A stretch of 64,000 nucleotides of DNA, from contig NZ_VOGO01000008.1 of NCBI RefSeq assembly GCF_007923355.1, forward strand, positions 1 through 64,000. Reading direction: 5' to 3'. This DNA is from Falsiphaeobacter marinintestinus (lineage in GTDB: Bacteria; Pseudomonadota; Alphaproteobacteria; Rhodobacterales; Rhodobacteraceae). The notes below the pieces were generated by a model. The model did no database searches and was not told where the DNA came from. It saw only the letters and a program-made list of their open reading frames with translations. A program made the translations under genes and the position numbers. Positions 54,224 through 64,000 of the stretch are shown one piece after another (within the stretch, counting starts at the first letter, position 1; each line of letters starts with the position of its first letter).

Positions 54224-54873
54224 GGTTTGACCCGTTCGCCAAAAATCGCCGAACCGACGCGAACATGGGTTGCCCCCAGAGCAATCGCGGATTCGAAATC
54301 GCTGCTCATCCCCATCGACAAGCCCGTCAAACCGTTGCGTTTTGCGATCTTGCCGAGCAGTGCGAAATTGAGCGATGGTTCTTCGTCAACCGGGGGAATG
54401 CACATCAGGCCCATGATCGGGAGATCCAGCCCCCTGCAGGTTTGCACAAAGGCATCCGCATCGGCCGGAAGGATGCCGGCTTTTTGGGGTTCTTCGCCTG
54501 TATTGACCTGAATGAACAGATCAGGGCAGGCGCCGAGTTCCTGCGCCAGCCGGGCGAGGGTTGTGGCCAGTTTCGGCCGGTCGAGCGAGTGGATCGTGCT
54601 GGCAAGTTCCATCGCTTGCCGTGCCTTGTTGGTCTGGAGTGGACCGATAAGATGCAGATCGATGCCGTCATATCGGGTCATCAGGTCAGGCCATTTTCCG
54701 GCGGCCTCCTGTACCCGATTTTCTCCAAAGCAGCGGTGGCCCTGATCCAGCACGGCCTCTATCCGCTCAAGCGGTTGTACCTTGCTGACAGCGATCAGAT
54801 GAACCGACCCTGAGGGGCGTCCGGCCGCGTCTTCGGCCCTGGCGATGCGGGTCTTGATCTCTTCCAGCGACAT
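54217..54873 (-). CDS. YggS-family PLP homeostasis protein
   Basis: 218 residues from the ATG at 54873, behind AAGGGA. PLP-binding Lys in HLIAVSKVQP, then GENRVQEAAGKW and HLIGPLQTNKA as in PLPBP/YggS; C-terminal GLSMGMSSDFESAIALGAT. It buffers pyridoxal phosphate. Confidence 0.93.
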   Translation of the reverse strand: MSLEEIKTRIARAEDAAGRPSGSVHLIAVSKVQPLERIEAVLDQGHRCFGENRVQEAAGKWPDLMTRYDGIDLHLIGPLQTNKARQAMELASTIHSLDRPKLATTLARLAQELGACPDLFIQVNTGEEPQKAGILPADADAFVQTCRGLDLPIMGLMCIPPVDEEPSLNFALLGKIAKRNGLTGLSMGMSSDFESAIALGATHVRVGSAIFGERVKPG

Positions 54874-54941
54874 GGCGTTTCCCTTGCAAACCGGAAACAG
54901 ACAAACACCACTGCGATTGAAAAGAAAAGGCCCGGACAACG

Positions 54942-54968
54942 AAAAAGGGCAGGTCCAAAGACCTGCCC
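54942..54968 (-). terminator. Intrinsic terminator of the porin gene
   Basis: GGGCAGGTC-CAAA-GACCTGCCC with a T run on the minus strand, 28 bases after the porin stop. Confidence 0.88.
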
Positions 54969-54996
54969 TCTAATTCAAGACTATGTGTTGATCAGC

Positions 54997-56127
54997 TTAG
55001 AAGCTGAAGTACACACCAGCCTGGAACGAGCTATCGCTAGCTGCGTCATTCACGTAACCAGCAACGAAGGTCGAACCGCCGCCCAGGTCATACTGGTAGT
55101 TGATGCCGAACGATGTTCCGTCCATGGCAGCAATTTCGCCAGTGGCCGTGCCACGTGTTGTCGGTCCAGCAATGCTGGTCAGAGTCGACGAAACGTCTGT
55201 CGAGTTGACCCAGAGAACCACGTTGGACGCGGCGCCGATGTCCATGTTACCTTCCAGAGTGACAGAGTCAGCAATGTCGGTCGAACCATAGGCAAGACGT
55301 GCACCGAATGTACCCCAGTCACCGCCGGCGGCCAAGAAGTACAGGCCATCGTTCGGGTCAAAGGTTTCACCGCCAACAGTGAAGCGCGAACCACCGTTAG
55401 CCAACAGTGTGGTGTTCGAAGCGGACTGGTATGCACCGGTGACATAGTAGTCGCCGAAGCTGTACGTCAGCATGATACCGGTGCGCGATTCACCGCTGAC
55501 GTGCGCAGTGCCAGCCGTGTTCAGGCCGCCGTTACGTGCCGAGTACGAGATGTGGCCTGTGAAACCACCTGCCGAGTACAGAACTTCAACACCGTTGCCA
55601 ACGCCGGTTCCGGTCGACGAATACGCGTCCCAGTTGAAGCCAGTGCCGCCGCTGAAATTGCCAGAGACTGGGTTAAAGCCAAACGACTTGATCGCCACGG
55701 ATTTGAAGCCCATGCCGTCAATACCGGTACCAGCCGAACGTGTGCCGGTTGTGTACAGACCAGGAGCGTTTTCAACGGCACCGATGATGTTGCCAACGTT
55801 GACGCGGATGCCGTTATAAACGACGCCGAAACGAGGCGCGTTCAGGCCCATCGCACCAGCAACGCCGTTACGGTTTTCGCCCTGCATACGGACACGAGCG
55901 TCAAATGCGACACCGCCGTCGGTTTCCGCAGAAACGTCGAACTGGATACGCAGACGGCTTGTCAGGTTGGTTTCGCTCAGGCCGTTGTAGTTCGGATCCG
56001 TAACAGTTGTGGTGTTACGCTCGTTGTAGGCCAAGCCAAAACGGCCGTAACCGCTGAGGCGAACGTCGGCTGCGGCAACCGAAGCGGTTGCGATCAGCGC
56101 GGTCGTTGCAAAGAGAACCTTTTTCAT
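54997..56127 (-). CDS. Outer-membrane porin (Rhodobacterales type)
   Basis: 376 residues. Signal peptide (MKKVLFATTALIATASVAAA), then repeated beta-strand segments starting DVRLSGYGRFGLAYNE and ending with aromatic QAGVYFSF. Ends in Phe as expected for Bam recognition. Codon choice is narrow, consistent with high expression. Forms general diffusion channels. Confidence 0.93.
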   Translation of the reverse strand: MKKVLFATTALIATASVAAADVRLSGYGRFGLAYNERNTTTVTDPNYNGLSETNLTSRLRIQFDVSAETDGGVAFDARVRMQGENRNGVAGAMGLNAPRFGVVYNGIRVNVGNIIGAVENAPGLYTTGTRSAGTGIDGMGFKSVAIKSFGFNPVSGNFSGGTGFNWDAYSSTGTGVGNGVEVLYSAGGFTGHISYSARNGGLNTAGTAHVSGESRTGIMLTYSFGDYYVTGAYQSASNTTLLANGGSRFTVGGETFDPNDGLYFLAAGGDWGTFGARLAYGSTDIADSVTLEGNMDIGAASNVVLWVNSTDVSSTLTSIAGPTTRGTATGEIAAMDGTSFGINYQYDLGGGSTFVAGYVNDAASDSSFQAGVYFSF

Positions 56128-56424
56128 AAGTCTTTCCCTCGGTTTCTATGTCATAAGCCCAAACCGGGGAATCCGGTGTGGGTATGAACAGGGGTTTCGC
56201 TTTTTCTCACCCGATTTGGCAAGGGTTGCGGTACATCGCCCGCTGTTTGGACGGTCGGATGGTGCAGCATTGCCACAGTGGCGTCATACGACCGCCAGAT
56301 ACTGGCCCCAGCGCGGCAATGCATTGCCGAATGCGTCTGCCCGCGACCGTTGTTAATAGTAAGCTCTTGCCCGAACCTGTGCGCAGATGTAGGAAAACCC
56401 AAGCAATCAAATGGCGGTGTTAAG

Positions 56425-56928
56425 ATGAATCTCTATCAGCTGGCTAAGCTTGTAACGATCTGCCTGTTGTGTGTGGGTTTGTCATCTTGCGGCAACAGAT
56501 CGTCGTCAGTGCCAAACAACAGCCTGCGCACGCAGGATGCTGCCGCTATCGGCAACTCACCGGAAGAGATCAGCGGTAAAGGCGAAGAATCCTCGATTTG
56601 GGATGTCTTCGGCCCCAACACGACGGAACAGACCGTTTACGTGAACAAATACCTCTGGGCGGCCTCGCTGGATGTGCTGAACTTCCTGCCTGTTCAGACA
56701 GTTGACCCGTTCACAGGCGTTATCGTGACCGGATATGGCACGCCTCCGGGGGGCGGGCGGTCATATCGCGCGACGGTGCATATCAAAGATCCTGCGCTGG
56801 AAGCCCGGTCGCTGTCAGTTGCGCTGCAAACCAGCAGTGGCGCCGTCAGTTCGGCGACGACCCGTGCGGTCGAAGACGCGATTCTGTCACGGGCGCGCCA
56901 GATGCGTATCGCTGACAGCAAGATCTAG
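56425..56928 (+). CDS. DUF3576 lipoprotein
   Basis: 167 residues. Lipobox with Cys22 (VGLSSCGN). DUF3576 proteins are common in alphaproteobacteria and of unknown function; [20 protein letters not shown] is the conserved part. ATG at 56425. A terminator follows. Confidence 0.85.
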   Translation: MNLYQLAKLVTICLLCVGLSSCGNRSSSVPNNSLRTQDAAAIGNSPEEISGKGEESSIWDVFGPNTTEQTVYVNKYLWAASLDVLNFLPVQTVDPFTGVIVTGYGTPPGGGRSYRATVHIKDPALEARSLSVALQTSSGAVSSATTRAVEDAILSRARQMRIADSKI

Positions 56929-56956
56929 CATCTTGCGGGAATTCGAACTATCACGG

Positions 56957-56980
56957 CGCCGGGTTTTCGCCCGGCGTTTT
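56957..56980 (+). terminator. Intrinsic terminator before leuS
   Basis: CGCCGGG-TTTTCG-CCCGGCG followed by TTTT, between the DUF3576 gene and leuS. Confidence 0.85.
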
Positions 56981-57002
56981 CATTTTCAAGGACAGCAGCA
57001 CA

Positions 57003-59564
57003 ATGTCGCGATACTCAGCCGACGAGATCGAAGCGAAATGGCAAGAAGCCTGGGATAAGGCCGGGATTTTTCGGGCCACGCGCAGCGCGGACAAGCCAAA
57101 GTACTATGTGCTTGAGATGTTCCCGTATCCTTCGGGGCGTATCCACATGGGACATGTGCGCAACTATACGATGGGCGACGTGATCGCCCGGTATAAGCTG
57201 TCGACAGGTCATAACGTGCTGCACCCGATGGGCTGGGATGCCTTCGGAATGCCGGCCGAAAATGCGGCGATGGCATCCGGCGGTCACCCCAAAGACTGGA
57301 CCTATGGCAACATTGCCACGATGAAGGACCAGATGAAGCCGCTGGGCCTGTCGATTGACTGGTCGCGTGAATTCGCCACCTGTGACCCGGAATATTATGG
57401 TCAGCAGCAGGCGCTGTTTCTCGATTTCCTTGAACAAGACCTCGTCTATCGCAAGAACGCCGTGGTGAACTGGGATCCGGTCGACATGACCGTGTTGGCC
57501 AACGAACAGGTAATCGACGGCAAGGGCTGGCGGTCGGGTGCGGCGGTCGAACGCCGTGAACTGACGCAATGGTTCTTCAAGATCTCTGACATGGCGGGCG
57601 AGCTGCTTGACGCTTTGGATGGTCTTGAAAACTGGCCGGCCAAGGTCCGTCTGATGCAGGAAAACTGGATCGGCAAGTCGCGGGGTCTTGAGTTCTCGTT
57701 TGACCGCACTGACGGCGAAGACCCGATCACGGTCTATACAACCCGGCCCGATACACTGTTGGGGGCGTCGTTTGTCGGGATTTCGCCCGATCATCCGATT
57801 GCCAAGGCATTGGAGGCCGATAACCCCGAACTTGCAGCCTTTGTCGCTGAATGCCGCAAGGGTGGCACCACCGAAGAGGCCATCGAAACCGGCGAAAAGC
57901 TGGGTTATGACACCGGCATCACGGTAAAGCACCCGCTGGACCCGACATGGGAACTGCCGGTCTGGATCGCGAACTTCATCTTGATGGATTACGGCACCGG
58001 CGCGATCTTTGCCTGCCCGGCGCATGACCAGCGCGACCTGGATTTCTGCCGCAAGTACGGCTTGCCGGTGGTCGATACCTTCTATGATATCGACGATCCG
58101 AAGCCTGTCGAGAACGAGGCATTTGTGCCGCCCAAAACGGAAAAGGTGAAGTGGATCAACCACTTTGCTGGTCTGGACGAGGCAACTGGCCAAGAGGCGA
58201 TCGATGCCACGATTGCCTATGCCGAGGAAAATGGCTGGGGCAAAGGCGTCACCAATTACCGCCTGCGTGACTGGGGCCTGTCGCGCCAACGCTATTGGGG
58301 CTGCCCGATTCCCGTCGTGCATTGTGGCGACTGCGGCGTGGTGCCCGAGAAGAAAGAGAACCTGCCGATCGCCCTGCCCTATGACGAAGGCGGTAAGCCG
58401 ATTGATTTCTCGATCCCCGGCAACCCGCTGGATCGTCATCCGACATGGCGTGACTGTGCCTGCCCGTCCTGTGGCAAACCCGCAACGCGTGAAACCGATA
58501 CGATGGACACGTTTGTCGATTCGTCATGGTACTTCGCCCGCTTTACCGCGCCGCGCGCCGAAACTCCGACCGTGATGGAAGACGCCGCATACTGGATGAA
58601 CGTCGATCAGTATATCGGCGGCATCGAACACGCGATCCTGCACCTGCTGTATTCCCGCTTCTTTGCTCGCGCGATGCATATCTGTGGCCACTTGCCCGAG
58701 TCGGCCATCGAACCCTTTGACGCCTTGTTCACCCAAGGCATGGTGACCCACGCGATCTACCAGACCCCCGGCGCCAATGGCCGCCCGGTCTATCACTATC
58801 CTGAAGACGTCGAACTGAAAGACGGTAAGGTTGTCACCAAGGATGGGACCGAGGTCGAGGTTATCCCGTCGGCCAAAATGTCCAAATCCAAGAACAACGT
58901 GGTCGATCCGGTCAGCATCATAAACGCGTTCGGTGCCGATACTGCGCGCTGGTTCGTGTTGTCCGACTCACCGCCCGAGCGGGATGTGGAATGGACGGCT
59001 GCCGGCGCCGAGGCCGCGTTCAAACACCTGAGTCGCGTTTATCGCATCGCATCGGACATCGCTGACAGCGATACTGGTCCGCAGGCCGACGACAACGATC
59101 TTCTGCGCGAAATGCACAAAACAATTCACGACGTCACTGGCGGTGTGGAAAGCTTTGGCTTCAACGCGGCTATTGCAAAACTGTATGCCTTTACCAATGC
59201 GTTGGCCAAATCGAAGGCTGGTGCGGTTGCGAAAAAGCAGGCCGCCAAAGCGTTGGCCCAACTGATGGCCCCAATGACTCCGCATCTGGCGGAAGAGGTC
59301 TGGTCGATGCTGGGGGGCGACGGGCTGGTCGCAAACGCTCCATGGCCGGTGGCGGACGAAAAGATGCTGATCGACGACACGGTCACTTTGCCGGTTCAGG
59401 TCAACGGCAAACGGCGCGCCGAAATCAGCGTGCCCAAGGATATGGACAAGGCCGAGGTTGAAAAGATCGCGCTGTCGGTCGAGGCTGTGCAAAGGGCGCT
59501 GGATGGTGCCACGCCCAAGAAAGTCATCGTTGTCCCCGGTCGGATCGTGAATGTCGTCATTTAA
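57003..59564 (+). CDS. leuS: Leucyl-tRNA synthetase
   Basis: 853 residues, normal length. HIGH-type [20 protein letters not shown] ([11 protein letters not shown]), zinc-like [11 protein letters not shown]...CPSC, editing domain with [12 protein letters not shown]. Followed by overlapping lptE and holA. Confidence 0.97.
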   Translation: MSRYSADEIEAKWQEAWDKAGIFRATRSADKPKYYVLEMFPYPSGRIHMGHVRNYTMGDVIARYKLSTGHNVLHPMGWDAFGMPAENAAMASGGHPKDWTYGNIATMKDQMKPLGLSIDWSREFATCDPEYYGQQQALFLDFLEQDLVYRKNAVVNWDPVDMTVLANEQVIDGKGWRSGAAVERRELTQWFFKISDMAGELLDALDGLENWPAKVRLMQENWIGKSRGLEFSFDRTDGEDPITVYTTRPDTLLGASFVGISPDHPIAKALEADNPELAAFVAECRKGGTTEEAIETGEKLGYDTGITVKHPLDPTWELPVWIANFILMDYGTGAIFACPAHDQRDLDFCRKYGLPVVDTFYDIDDPKPVENEAFVPPKTEKVKWINHFAGLDEATGQEAIDATIAYAEENGWGKGVTNYRLRDWGLSRQRYWGCPIPVVHCGDCGVVPEKKENLPIALPYDEGGKPIDFSIPGNPLDRHPTWRDCACPSCGKPATRETDTMDTFVDSSWYFARFTAPRAETPTVMEDAAYWMNVDQYIGGIEHAILHLLYSRFFARAMHICGHLPESAIEPFDALFTQGMVTHAIYQTPGANGRPVYHYPEDVELKDGKVVTKDGTEVEVIPSAKMSKSKNNVVDPVSIINAFGADTARWFVLSDSPPERDVEWTAAGAEAAFKHLSRVYRIASDIADSDTGPQADDNDLLREMHKTIHDVTGGVESFGFNAAIAKLYAFTNALAKSKAGAVAKKQAAKALAQLMAPMTPHLAEEVWSMLGGDGLVANAPWPVADEKMLIDDTVTLPVQVNGKRRAEISVPKDMDKAEVEKIALSVEAVQRALDGATPKKVIVVPGRIVNVVI

Positions 59565-60039
59565 CCGCAGAACCCTTCTTGTGTTTCCACTGGCGGTTTT
59601 GGCTGCCTGTGGGTTCACGCCGGTTTATGGCCCTGGTGGAACAGGGGCGGCATTGCGGGGGCAGGTGAACGTGGCCGCTCCGGAGTCGGTCAACGGCTAT
59701 TTGCTGGTCCGCGAACTGGAAGACCGGCTGGGTCGTCCGGTGAACCCGACATATGATCTTGGCCTCGTGCTGGTCACCGAGACTCAGGGGCAGGCGATCA
59801 CAGCGTCGGATGAAACCACCCGCTATAGTATCATCGGGTCGCTGGGCTATGCGCTGACGTCCAAGACAACGGGTGCTGTGGTTGCATCGGGGGATGTTCA
59901 GAATTTCACAGGGTATTCCGCCACCGGCACAACAGTCGAAACTCTGGCCGCCGAACGGGATGCGTTTGAGCGCCTGATGGTTATTCTGGCCGATCAACTG
60001 GTCGCCACACTGTATTCTACTGTGGATCCGTCCGAATGA
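59551..60039 (+). CDS. lptE: LPS-assembly lipoprotein LptE
   Basis: 162 residues. Lipobox near Cys20 (VLAAC), then a small alpha/beta body ([10 protein letters not shown]). It forms the outer-membrane plug complex with LptD. It overlaps leuS by 14 bases and holA by 4, a conserved alphaproteobacterial order. Confidence 0.9.
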   Translation: MSSFNRRTLLVFPLAVLAACGFTPVYGPGGTGAALRGQVNVAAPESVNGYLLVRELEDRLGRPVNPTYDLGLVLVTETQGQAITASDETTRYSIIGSLGYALTSKTTGAVVASGDVQNFTGYSATGTTVETLAAERDAFERLMVILADQLVATLYSTVDPSE

Positions 60040-61064
60040 AGCTGGGCGGGCGGGAAGCGGACGGGTATTTCGCCCGGCCAGATCCCGACAAGACCGGCTT
60101 GTTGATCTATGGTGCTGACGCCATGCGCGTCGCGCTGAAACGCCAACAGGTGCTGGCCGCACTGTTGGGCAAGACCGCCGAAGAAGAAATGCGCCTGACA
60201 CGATTGCCGGGGGCAGACCTGCGAAAAGATCCGGCGCAGCTTCTGGACGCGGTGAAGGCGGTCGGCTTTTTCCCCGGACCGCGCGCCGTGTTTGTAGAAG
60301 ACGCCGGCGACGCCGCTGCACCAGCGATCAGCGTTGCGCTGGACGATTGGGCGCCTGGGGATGCCCAGATCATTGTCGCGGCAGGACAGCTCAAAGCCAG
60401 CTCGAAACTGCGCAAAGCGTTTGAAGGGCATCGAAACGCCTATGCTGTCGGACTTTATGATGATCCGCCATCTCGGGTCGAGATCGAAAGGACGTTGGCG
60501 GCCTTTGGCATACGCGATGTGCCGACCGACAGCATGTCGGCGCTGACCCATCTGGCGAACGAGCTTAGCCCCGGCGATTTTGCGCAGACCGTCGACAAGA
60601 TCTCGCTCTACAAATACGGCGACAGCACGCCGCTTGGCCTTGACGACATCGACGCCTGCGCCCCCCAATCGACCGAGGCGGCGCTGGATGATGTGCTGAA
60701 CGTGGTCGCCGAAGCCAGAAGCGGCGAAATCGGGCCGTTGATGCGCCGTCTGCAGGCGCAAGGCACCAATGCGGTCTCGCTGTGTATCGGCGCGACCCGG
60801 CATTTCCGGACACTCTATGCTGCCGCCTCTGATCCGGGCGGCGCGGCGCAGGGTGTCGGGCGTTTGCGGCCTCCGGTCTATGGCAAACGGCGCGACCGGA
60901 TCGTAAGGCAGGCACAGGCGTGGGGGCCAGACAGGCTGGAAACTGCGCTGACGGTCCTGACAGACACCGACCTGCAATTGCGATCCGCAAGTCAGACCGC
61001 ACCGGCGATGGCGTTGATGGAACGCGCCCTGATCCGGCTTGCGATGTTGGCCCGCCCGCGCTGA
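60036..61064 (+). CDS. holA: DNA polymerase III subunit delta
   Basis: 342 residues. Wrench-opening subunit of the clamp loader. N-terminal LLIYGADAMRVALKRQQVL and ELSPGDFAQTVDKISLY are typical. Normal Walker A is absent, as in all delta subunits. Confidence 0.92.
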   Translation: MKLGGREADGYFARPDPDKTGLLIYGADAMRVALKRQQVLAALLGKTAEEEMRLTRLPGADLRKDPAQLLDAVKAVGFFPGPRAVFVEDAGDAAAPAISVALDDWAPGDAQIIVAAGQLKASSKLRKAFEGHRNAYAVGLYDDPPSRVEIERTLAAFGIRDVPTDSMSALTHLANELSPGDFAQTVDKISLYKYGDSTPLGLDDIDACAPQSTEAALDDVLNVVAEARSGEIGPLMRRLQAQGTNAVSLCIGATRHFRTLYAAASDPGGAAQGVGRLRPPVYGKRRDRIVRQAQAWGPDRLETALTVLTDTDLQLRSASQTAPAMALMERALIRLAMLARPR

Positions 61065-61148
61065 ATCGCAAGTGCGTCGTCGCGTCGGACTTGACGCTTG
61101 CCCGCCTGCCGCTGATCTTTCCCAAATATCGCAGCAGGGAGGACTCCA

Positions 61149-61733
61149 ATGTACAAGGTCTACGGGATTGCCGTTACGCGAACGTTTCGCATTCTATGGA
61201 TGCTGGAAGAGATCGGCGAACCATATGAGCTGATCGAGGCCGGCCCGCACAGCGCCCCGGTCCTGGCCCTGAACCCGTCAGGTAAGGTGCCGCTTCTTGA
61301 GGTCGACGGCACGGTGCTTAGCGATTCGACCGCAATTCTGACGTATCTGGCTGACAAGCACGGAAAACTGACGTTTCCCGCCGGATCACTTCAACGCGCA
61401 AAGCAGGACGGGTTGACGCACAAGGTGCTGGATGAACTTGATGCGGTGCTGTGGACGGCGTCGCGTCACAGTTTCATCCTGCCCGAAGAACAACGGGTGC
61501 CCGAAGTGAAACCCAGCCTGAAGTGGGAATTTTCGCGCAACCTCAAGCGTCTGTCTGATCAGTTCGAAGGTCCGTTCCTGATGGGCGACACGATGACTAT
61601 TGCCGATATCATCCTGGCCCATTGCCTGAACTGGGCGTTCAGTGCCAAATTTCCGATAGAAGACGAAAAGATGTTGGCGTTTTCCAAAGAAATGCGCGAA
61701 CGCGATGCAGTGCGACGAATCGCCTCTCGCTAA
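61149..61733 (+). CDS. Glutathione S-transferase
   Basis: 194 residues. N-terminal thioredoxin-like GSH site (RILWMLEEIGEPYELIE; LNPSGKVPLLEVDG; DSTAILTYLAD), C-terminal helical domain. Substrate unknown. GCAGGGAGG lies just before the ATG. Confidence 0.9.
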   Translation: MYKVYGIAVTRTFRILWMLEEIGEPYELIEAGPHSAPVLALNPSGKVPLLEVDGTVLSDSTAILTYLADKHGKLTFPAGSLQRAKQDGLTHKVLDELDAVLWTASRHSFILPEEQRVPEVKPSLKWEFSRNLKRLSDQFEGPFLMGDTMTIADIILAHCLNWAFSAKFPIEDEKMLAFSKEMRERDAVRRIASR

Positions 61734-61855
61734 ATTCCTTTTTTAGGCTTTCAAAATTCTTGGCGCTCTTCAATATTTGTGATGCCTTTATCGTGCCATT
61801 TCCATTCTATTTGGTTTTGGCGGAATATGAGGGCGAATAATTGAAGGATAAAAAT

Positions 61856-62098
61856 GTGAAAAAAACCATAGTATTTACCATGCTTTCCATGGCGTTGGCG
61901 GCTGCACCTGCAATGGCTGGTCACAAACGATTAAAGTCTGCGGACGGCACGAAGGTGTCAATTGATTGCTCTAGCCAGAAATGCACCGCAAAAGAAAAAG
62001 CGCCGGGCAAAAAGTGGGCAGTTGTCAAAACAACGCCTCCAGGTACCGAAGAGTATGAGAGCCTTATTAGCGAGTATGAGGCTAAAGGTTACAAATAA
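61856..62098 (+). CDS. Small exported protein
   Basis: 80 residues from GTG at 61856 with AAGGAT upstream; a TTG 15 bases earlier is less likely. Signal peptide (IVFTMLSMALAAAPAMA), a Cys pair (DCSSQKC) and a Lys-rich mature part. Locally AT-rich compared with neighbours. No family recognised. Confidence 0.65.
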   Translation: MKKTIVFTMLSMALAAAPAMAGHKRLKSADGTKVSIDCSSQKCTAKEKAPGKKWAVVKTTPPGTEEYESLISEYEAKGYK

Positions 62099-62102
62099 CC
62101 TG

Positions 62103-63302
62103 TCAAACGACGTGTCGTCGCGCCCAATGCGCGGCGGCCTCTCCAGCCCAACGCCCCGTCGCCAGACAGGCGGTAATAAGATAACCGCCCGTCGGGGCCT
62201 CCCAATCCAGCATTTCGCCTGCCACGAACACGCCGGGCCGCGCGCTCAACATCAGGTCATCGGTCAGTGCCGAGCGACAGACCCCTCCTGCAGTTGAAAT
62301 TGCTTCATCCATTGGGCGCAATGTTGCGTCCTTGACCGGCAATGCCTTAAGACACTGCGCCAAAGCCTCGGGCGATTGCGGCAACGGTCGCGCCAGTTCG
62401 TTCAGCAGTGCCATGCGCACGCCGTCAAGCTTCAGAGTTTTGCGCAGATGGTTTGACAGGCTGGCCTTGCCGCGTGGCCGGGAAAGCCGGGCGGTCAACT
62501 CCTGCAAGGTGCGATCGGGAAACAGATCGATCTCAAGGTCAGCGCCGTCGCGAACCCCACGACTGACCGAATAGATCCCGCCGCCTTCCAGTCCACGTTC
62601 GCTCAGAACGGCCTCACCGCGCGAGGCCCATGGCCCGGCGCTGAATCGTACGCCTTTCAGCGGTTGCCCAAAGACAGGCCGCATATGTGCAGACCATTTC
62701 ACAAAAATACCGGCGTTGGCCGGTGCGAACGCAGCCAGATCGACTCCGTCTGCGCGCAAGATGTCGGCCCATGCACCGTCCGACCCAAGCCGCGCCCAAC
62801 TGGCACCGCCCAACGCCAGAACGGTCACATCCGCGTGCATCTTCGCAACCCCATCGGGTGTTTCGAACACAGCCTCATCGCGATCCCAACCGGTCCATCG
62901 CCAGCGGGCTTGGCGGACAATGTTGTATTCATCCAGCCGTGCCAGCCAGGCCCGCAACAGCGGAGAGGCCTTCATTGCCTCGGGAAACACGCGGCCAGTG
63001 GTCCCGGTAAACAGCGGCTGCCCCAGGTCCCGCGCCCAATTCTGTACTGCCAGTCCGTCAAAGGACTGAATGATCGGACGCAGCCATGGCGCGGCCTCGC
63101 CATAGGCTTTCATCAAATCGTCGAACGGTTCGTCCTTGGTCAGGTTCAACCCCGACTTTCCCGCCATCAGAAACTTGCGCCCCATCGACGGTTTGGCATC
63201 CGCAATGGTCACGGCAAGACCGGCAGCGCCCAGCCGTTCGGCTGCCATCAATCCGGCGGGGCCGCCTCCGATCACCAATGCTGTGGGCGTGTTCTCTGCC
63301 AA
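62103..63302 (-). CDS. BaiN/HI0933-like flavoprotein
   Basis: 399 residues. FAD-binding GGGPAGLMAAERL at the start and GGASWARLGSDG in the middle; C-terminal AGEMLDWEAPTGGYLIT is typical of the family. Unknown substrate; it may reduce or oxidise small molecules. Confidence 0.9.
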   Translation of the reverse strand: MAENTPTALVIGGGPAGLMAAERLGAAGLAVTIADAKPSMGRKFLMAGKSGLNLTKDEPFDDLMKAYGEAAPWLRPIIQSFDGLAVQNWARDLGQPLFTGTTGRVFPEAMKASPLLRAWLARLDEYNIVRQARWRWTGWDRDEAVFETPDGVAKMHADVTVLALGGASWARLGSDGAWADILRADGVDLAAFAPANAGIFVKWSAHMRPVFGQPLKGVRFSAGPWASRGEAVLSERGLEGGGIYSVSRGVRDGADLEIDLFPDRTLQELTARLSRPRGKASLSNHLRKTLKLDGVRMALLNELARPLPQSPEALAQCLKALPVKDATLRPMDEAISTAGGVCRSALTDDLMLSARPGVFVAGEMLDWEAPTGGYLITACLATGRWAGEAAAHWARRHVV

Positions 63303-63337
63303 CTTGTTATCCGCTTCTATTCCGTTAACCCTTGGGT

Positions 63338-63631
63338 ATGACCGATCCGATCTGCCCCCTGTGCGACCGCCCGATTCCGAGCGATGTAAAGCAAAGCCAG
63401 CACCATCTGATCCCGAAACTCAAAGGAGGCAAGGGCGGTCCGACAGTTCTGTTGCATCACATCTGTCACCGCGAGATCCACGCCACACTGACCGAGGCCG
63501 AACTGGCACGGGAATTTTCCACCGTCGACGCCCTGCGGCTGCATCCCCGGTTGGCGAAATTCATTGCCTGGGTCAAGAAACGCCCGCCCGCTTTTATGTC
63601 CAAAGTGCCGGGCAAGCGCAGGAAGCGCTGA
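63338..63631 (+). CDS. Small HNH-endonuclease-like protein
   Basis: 97 residues from the ATG at 63338. C-x2-C (CPLC) and the HNH core HHLIPKLKGGKGG ... HHICHREIHA are visible, the tail is Lys/Arg-rich. Related small HNH proteins are common in alphaproteobacteria and not tied to phage here. Confidence 0.85.
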   Translation: MTDPICPLCDRPIPSDVKQSQHHLIPKLKGGKGGPTVLLHHICHREIHATLTEAELAREFSTVDALRLHPRLAKFIAWVKKRPPAFMSKVPGKRRKR

Positions 63632-63641
63632 AACGGACATT

Positions 63642-64000
63642 TCAGGCCGCCTGCTTGCCGCGCCACAGGATGAACAGCCCGGACAAGACGATCAATCCGC
63701 TTCCGATCAGCATGGCGCTGTCCAATCGTTCGTTGAACACAAGAACTCCGAACCCGATGCCGAACAAAAGCCGTGAATATCTGAAAGGCGTCACTGCAGA
63801 CACATCACCAGTGCGCATCGCCTTCATCAACGCCGAATAGGCCAGGACGCCAGACAGTACCGCCCCGACCAGAAAGGCCAAAGTCCCCGCATCAGGCGAC
63901 ACAAACGCTTCGCCGCTCCAGACCGCGTAAATGACACCGGCGATGACAATCGATACAAAGCCATAGAAGCCCAGAACCGAAGTGCCTAAGGACGCAGGCG
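63642..64000 (-). CDS. EamA-type membrane transporter (5' partial)
   Basis: C-terminal 119 residues, open to the window edge. Four hydrophobic helices with TPFRYSRLLFGIGFGVLVF and GSGLIVLSGLFILW, the DMT-superfamily second repeat. The N-terminal half lies beyond 64000. Substrate unknown. Confidence 0.85.
   Translation of the reverse strand, partial: PASLGTSVLGFYGFVSIVIAGVIYAVWSGEAFVSPDAGTLAFLVGAVLSGVLAYSALMKAMRTGDVSAVTPFRYSRLLFGIGFGVLVFNERLDSAMLIGSGLIVLSGLFILWRGKQAA

Noticed and set aside
54985-56187. 400-codon plus-strand frame over the porin
   Set aside because: Mirror frame of a highly biased porin gene; the porin has signal peptide, terminator and C-terminal Phe.
57015-58439. Long minus-strand open frame inside leuS
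   Set aside because: Antisense shadow of a strong leuS reading frame; no ribosome site or domain.
63338-63631. HNH protein as a defence or phage gene
   Set aside because: It sits among housekeeping genes with normal base composition and no mobile markers.
1-64000. CRISPR array, prophage structural genes, insertion sequences
   Set aside because: No regularly spaced direct repeats, no capsid, tail or terminase genes, and no transposase reading frames were seen.

Overview
The window looks like chromosome of a marine Rhodobacteraceae (Roseobacter-type alphaproteobacterium). It carries an lpxK/waaA/DUF4170/cysQ-like/pmbA lipid A block, leuS-lptE-holA, a Rhodobacterales-type porin, Trm112, LON-substrate-binding and YbbN-like genes, and GC-rich REP-like intergenic repeats. 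The taxonomy is inferred from gene families and layout only.

Bases 851-15827 are a roughly 15 kb integrative island. It is inserted at the 3' end of tRNA-Arg(CCT) and bounded by a 46 bp direct repeat. The intact tRNA is at the right end (15783-15859) and the displaced 3' fragment is at the left (851-896). A tyrosine integrase lies just inside the right end. GTGCT repeats spaced 11 bp apart sit near both ends and may be integrase arm sites. The island is visibly more AT-rich than its flanks.

The island cargo has four parts. (i) A two-gene unit: a small helical, possibly MazG-like protein and a dCTP-deaminase/dUTPase-fold protein with a coiled coil and membrane segment. (ii) Unknown island genes, a clamp-loader-like AAA ATPase and a repeat-rich region. 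(iii) A compact second tyrosine recombinase. (iv) A 1380-residue NACHT/STAND-like NTPase ending in a PD-(D/E)XK nuclease motif. The last is the best candidate for an undescribed antiphage system, and the membrane-anchored deaminase-fold unit is second.

Left of the island is the end of a TauC/SsuC-type ABC permease gene. To the right come a LacI regulator, a YcaQ-type glycosylase, a BoxR-like regulator, three acyl-CoA ligases, a nitronate monooxygenase-like enzyme and an IclR regulator (16-26.5 kb). A purine/urate degradation cluster follows (26.7-31.7 kb): allE, an NCS2 permease, allA, a fused puuE-uraD and uraH. Then come alkB, mutY, a DUF721-dsbA-CaiB-SnoaL-like set, the lipid A block, a DUF2125 gene, an SDR/enoyl-CoA hydratase pair, Trm112/LON-like/thioredoxin genes, xthA, a peroxiredoxin, an AraC regulator, a response regulator, ribA, GFA and L,D-transpeptidase genes, yggS, the porin, leuS-lptE-holA, a GST, a BaiN-like flavoprotein, a small HNH protein and a truncated EamA transporter. 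No rRNA, CRISPR array, transposase or prophage structural gene was seen.
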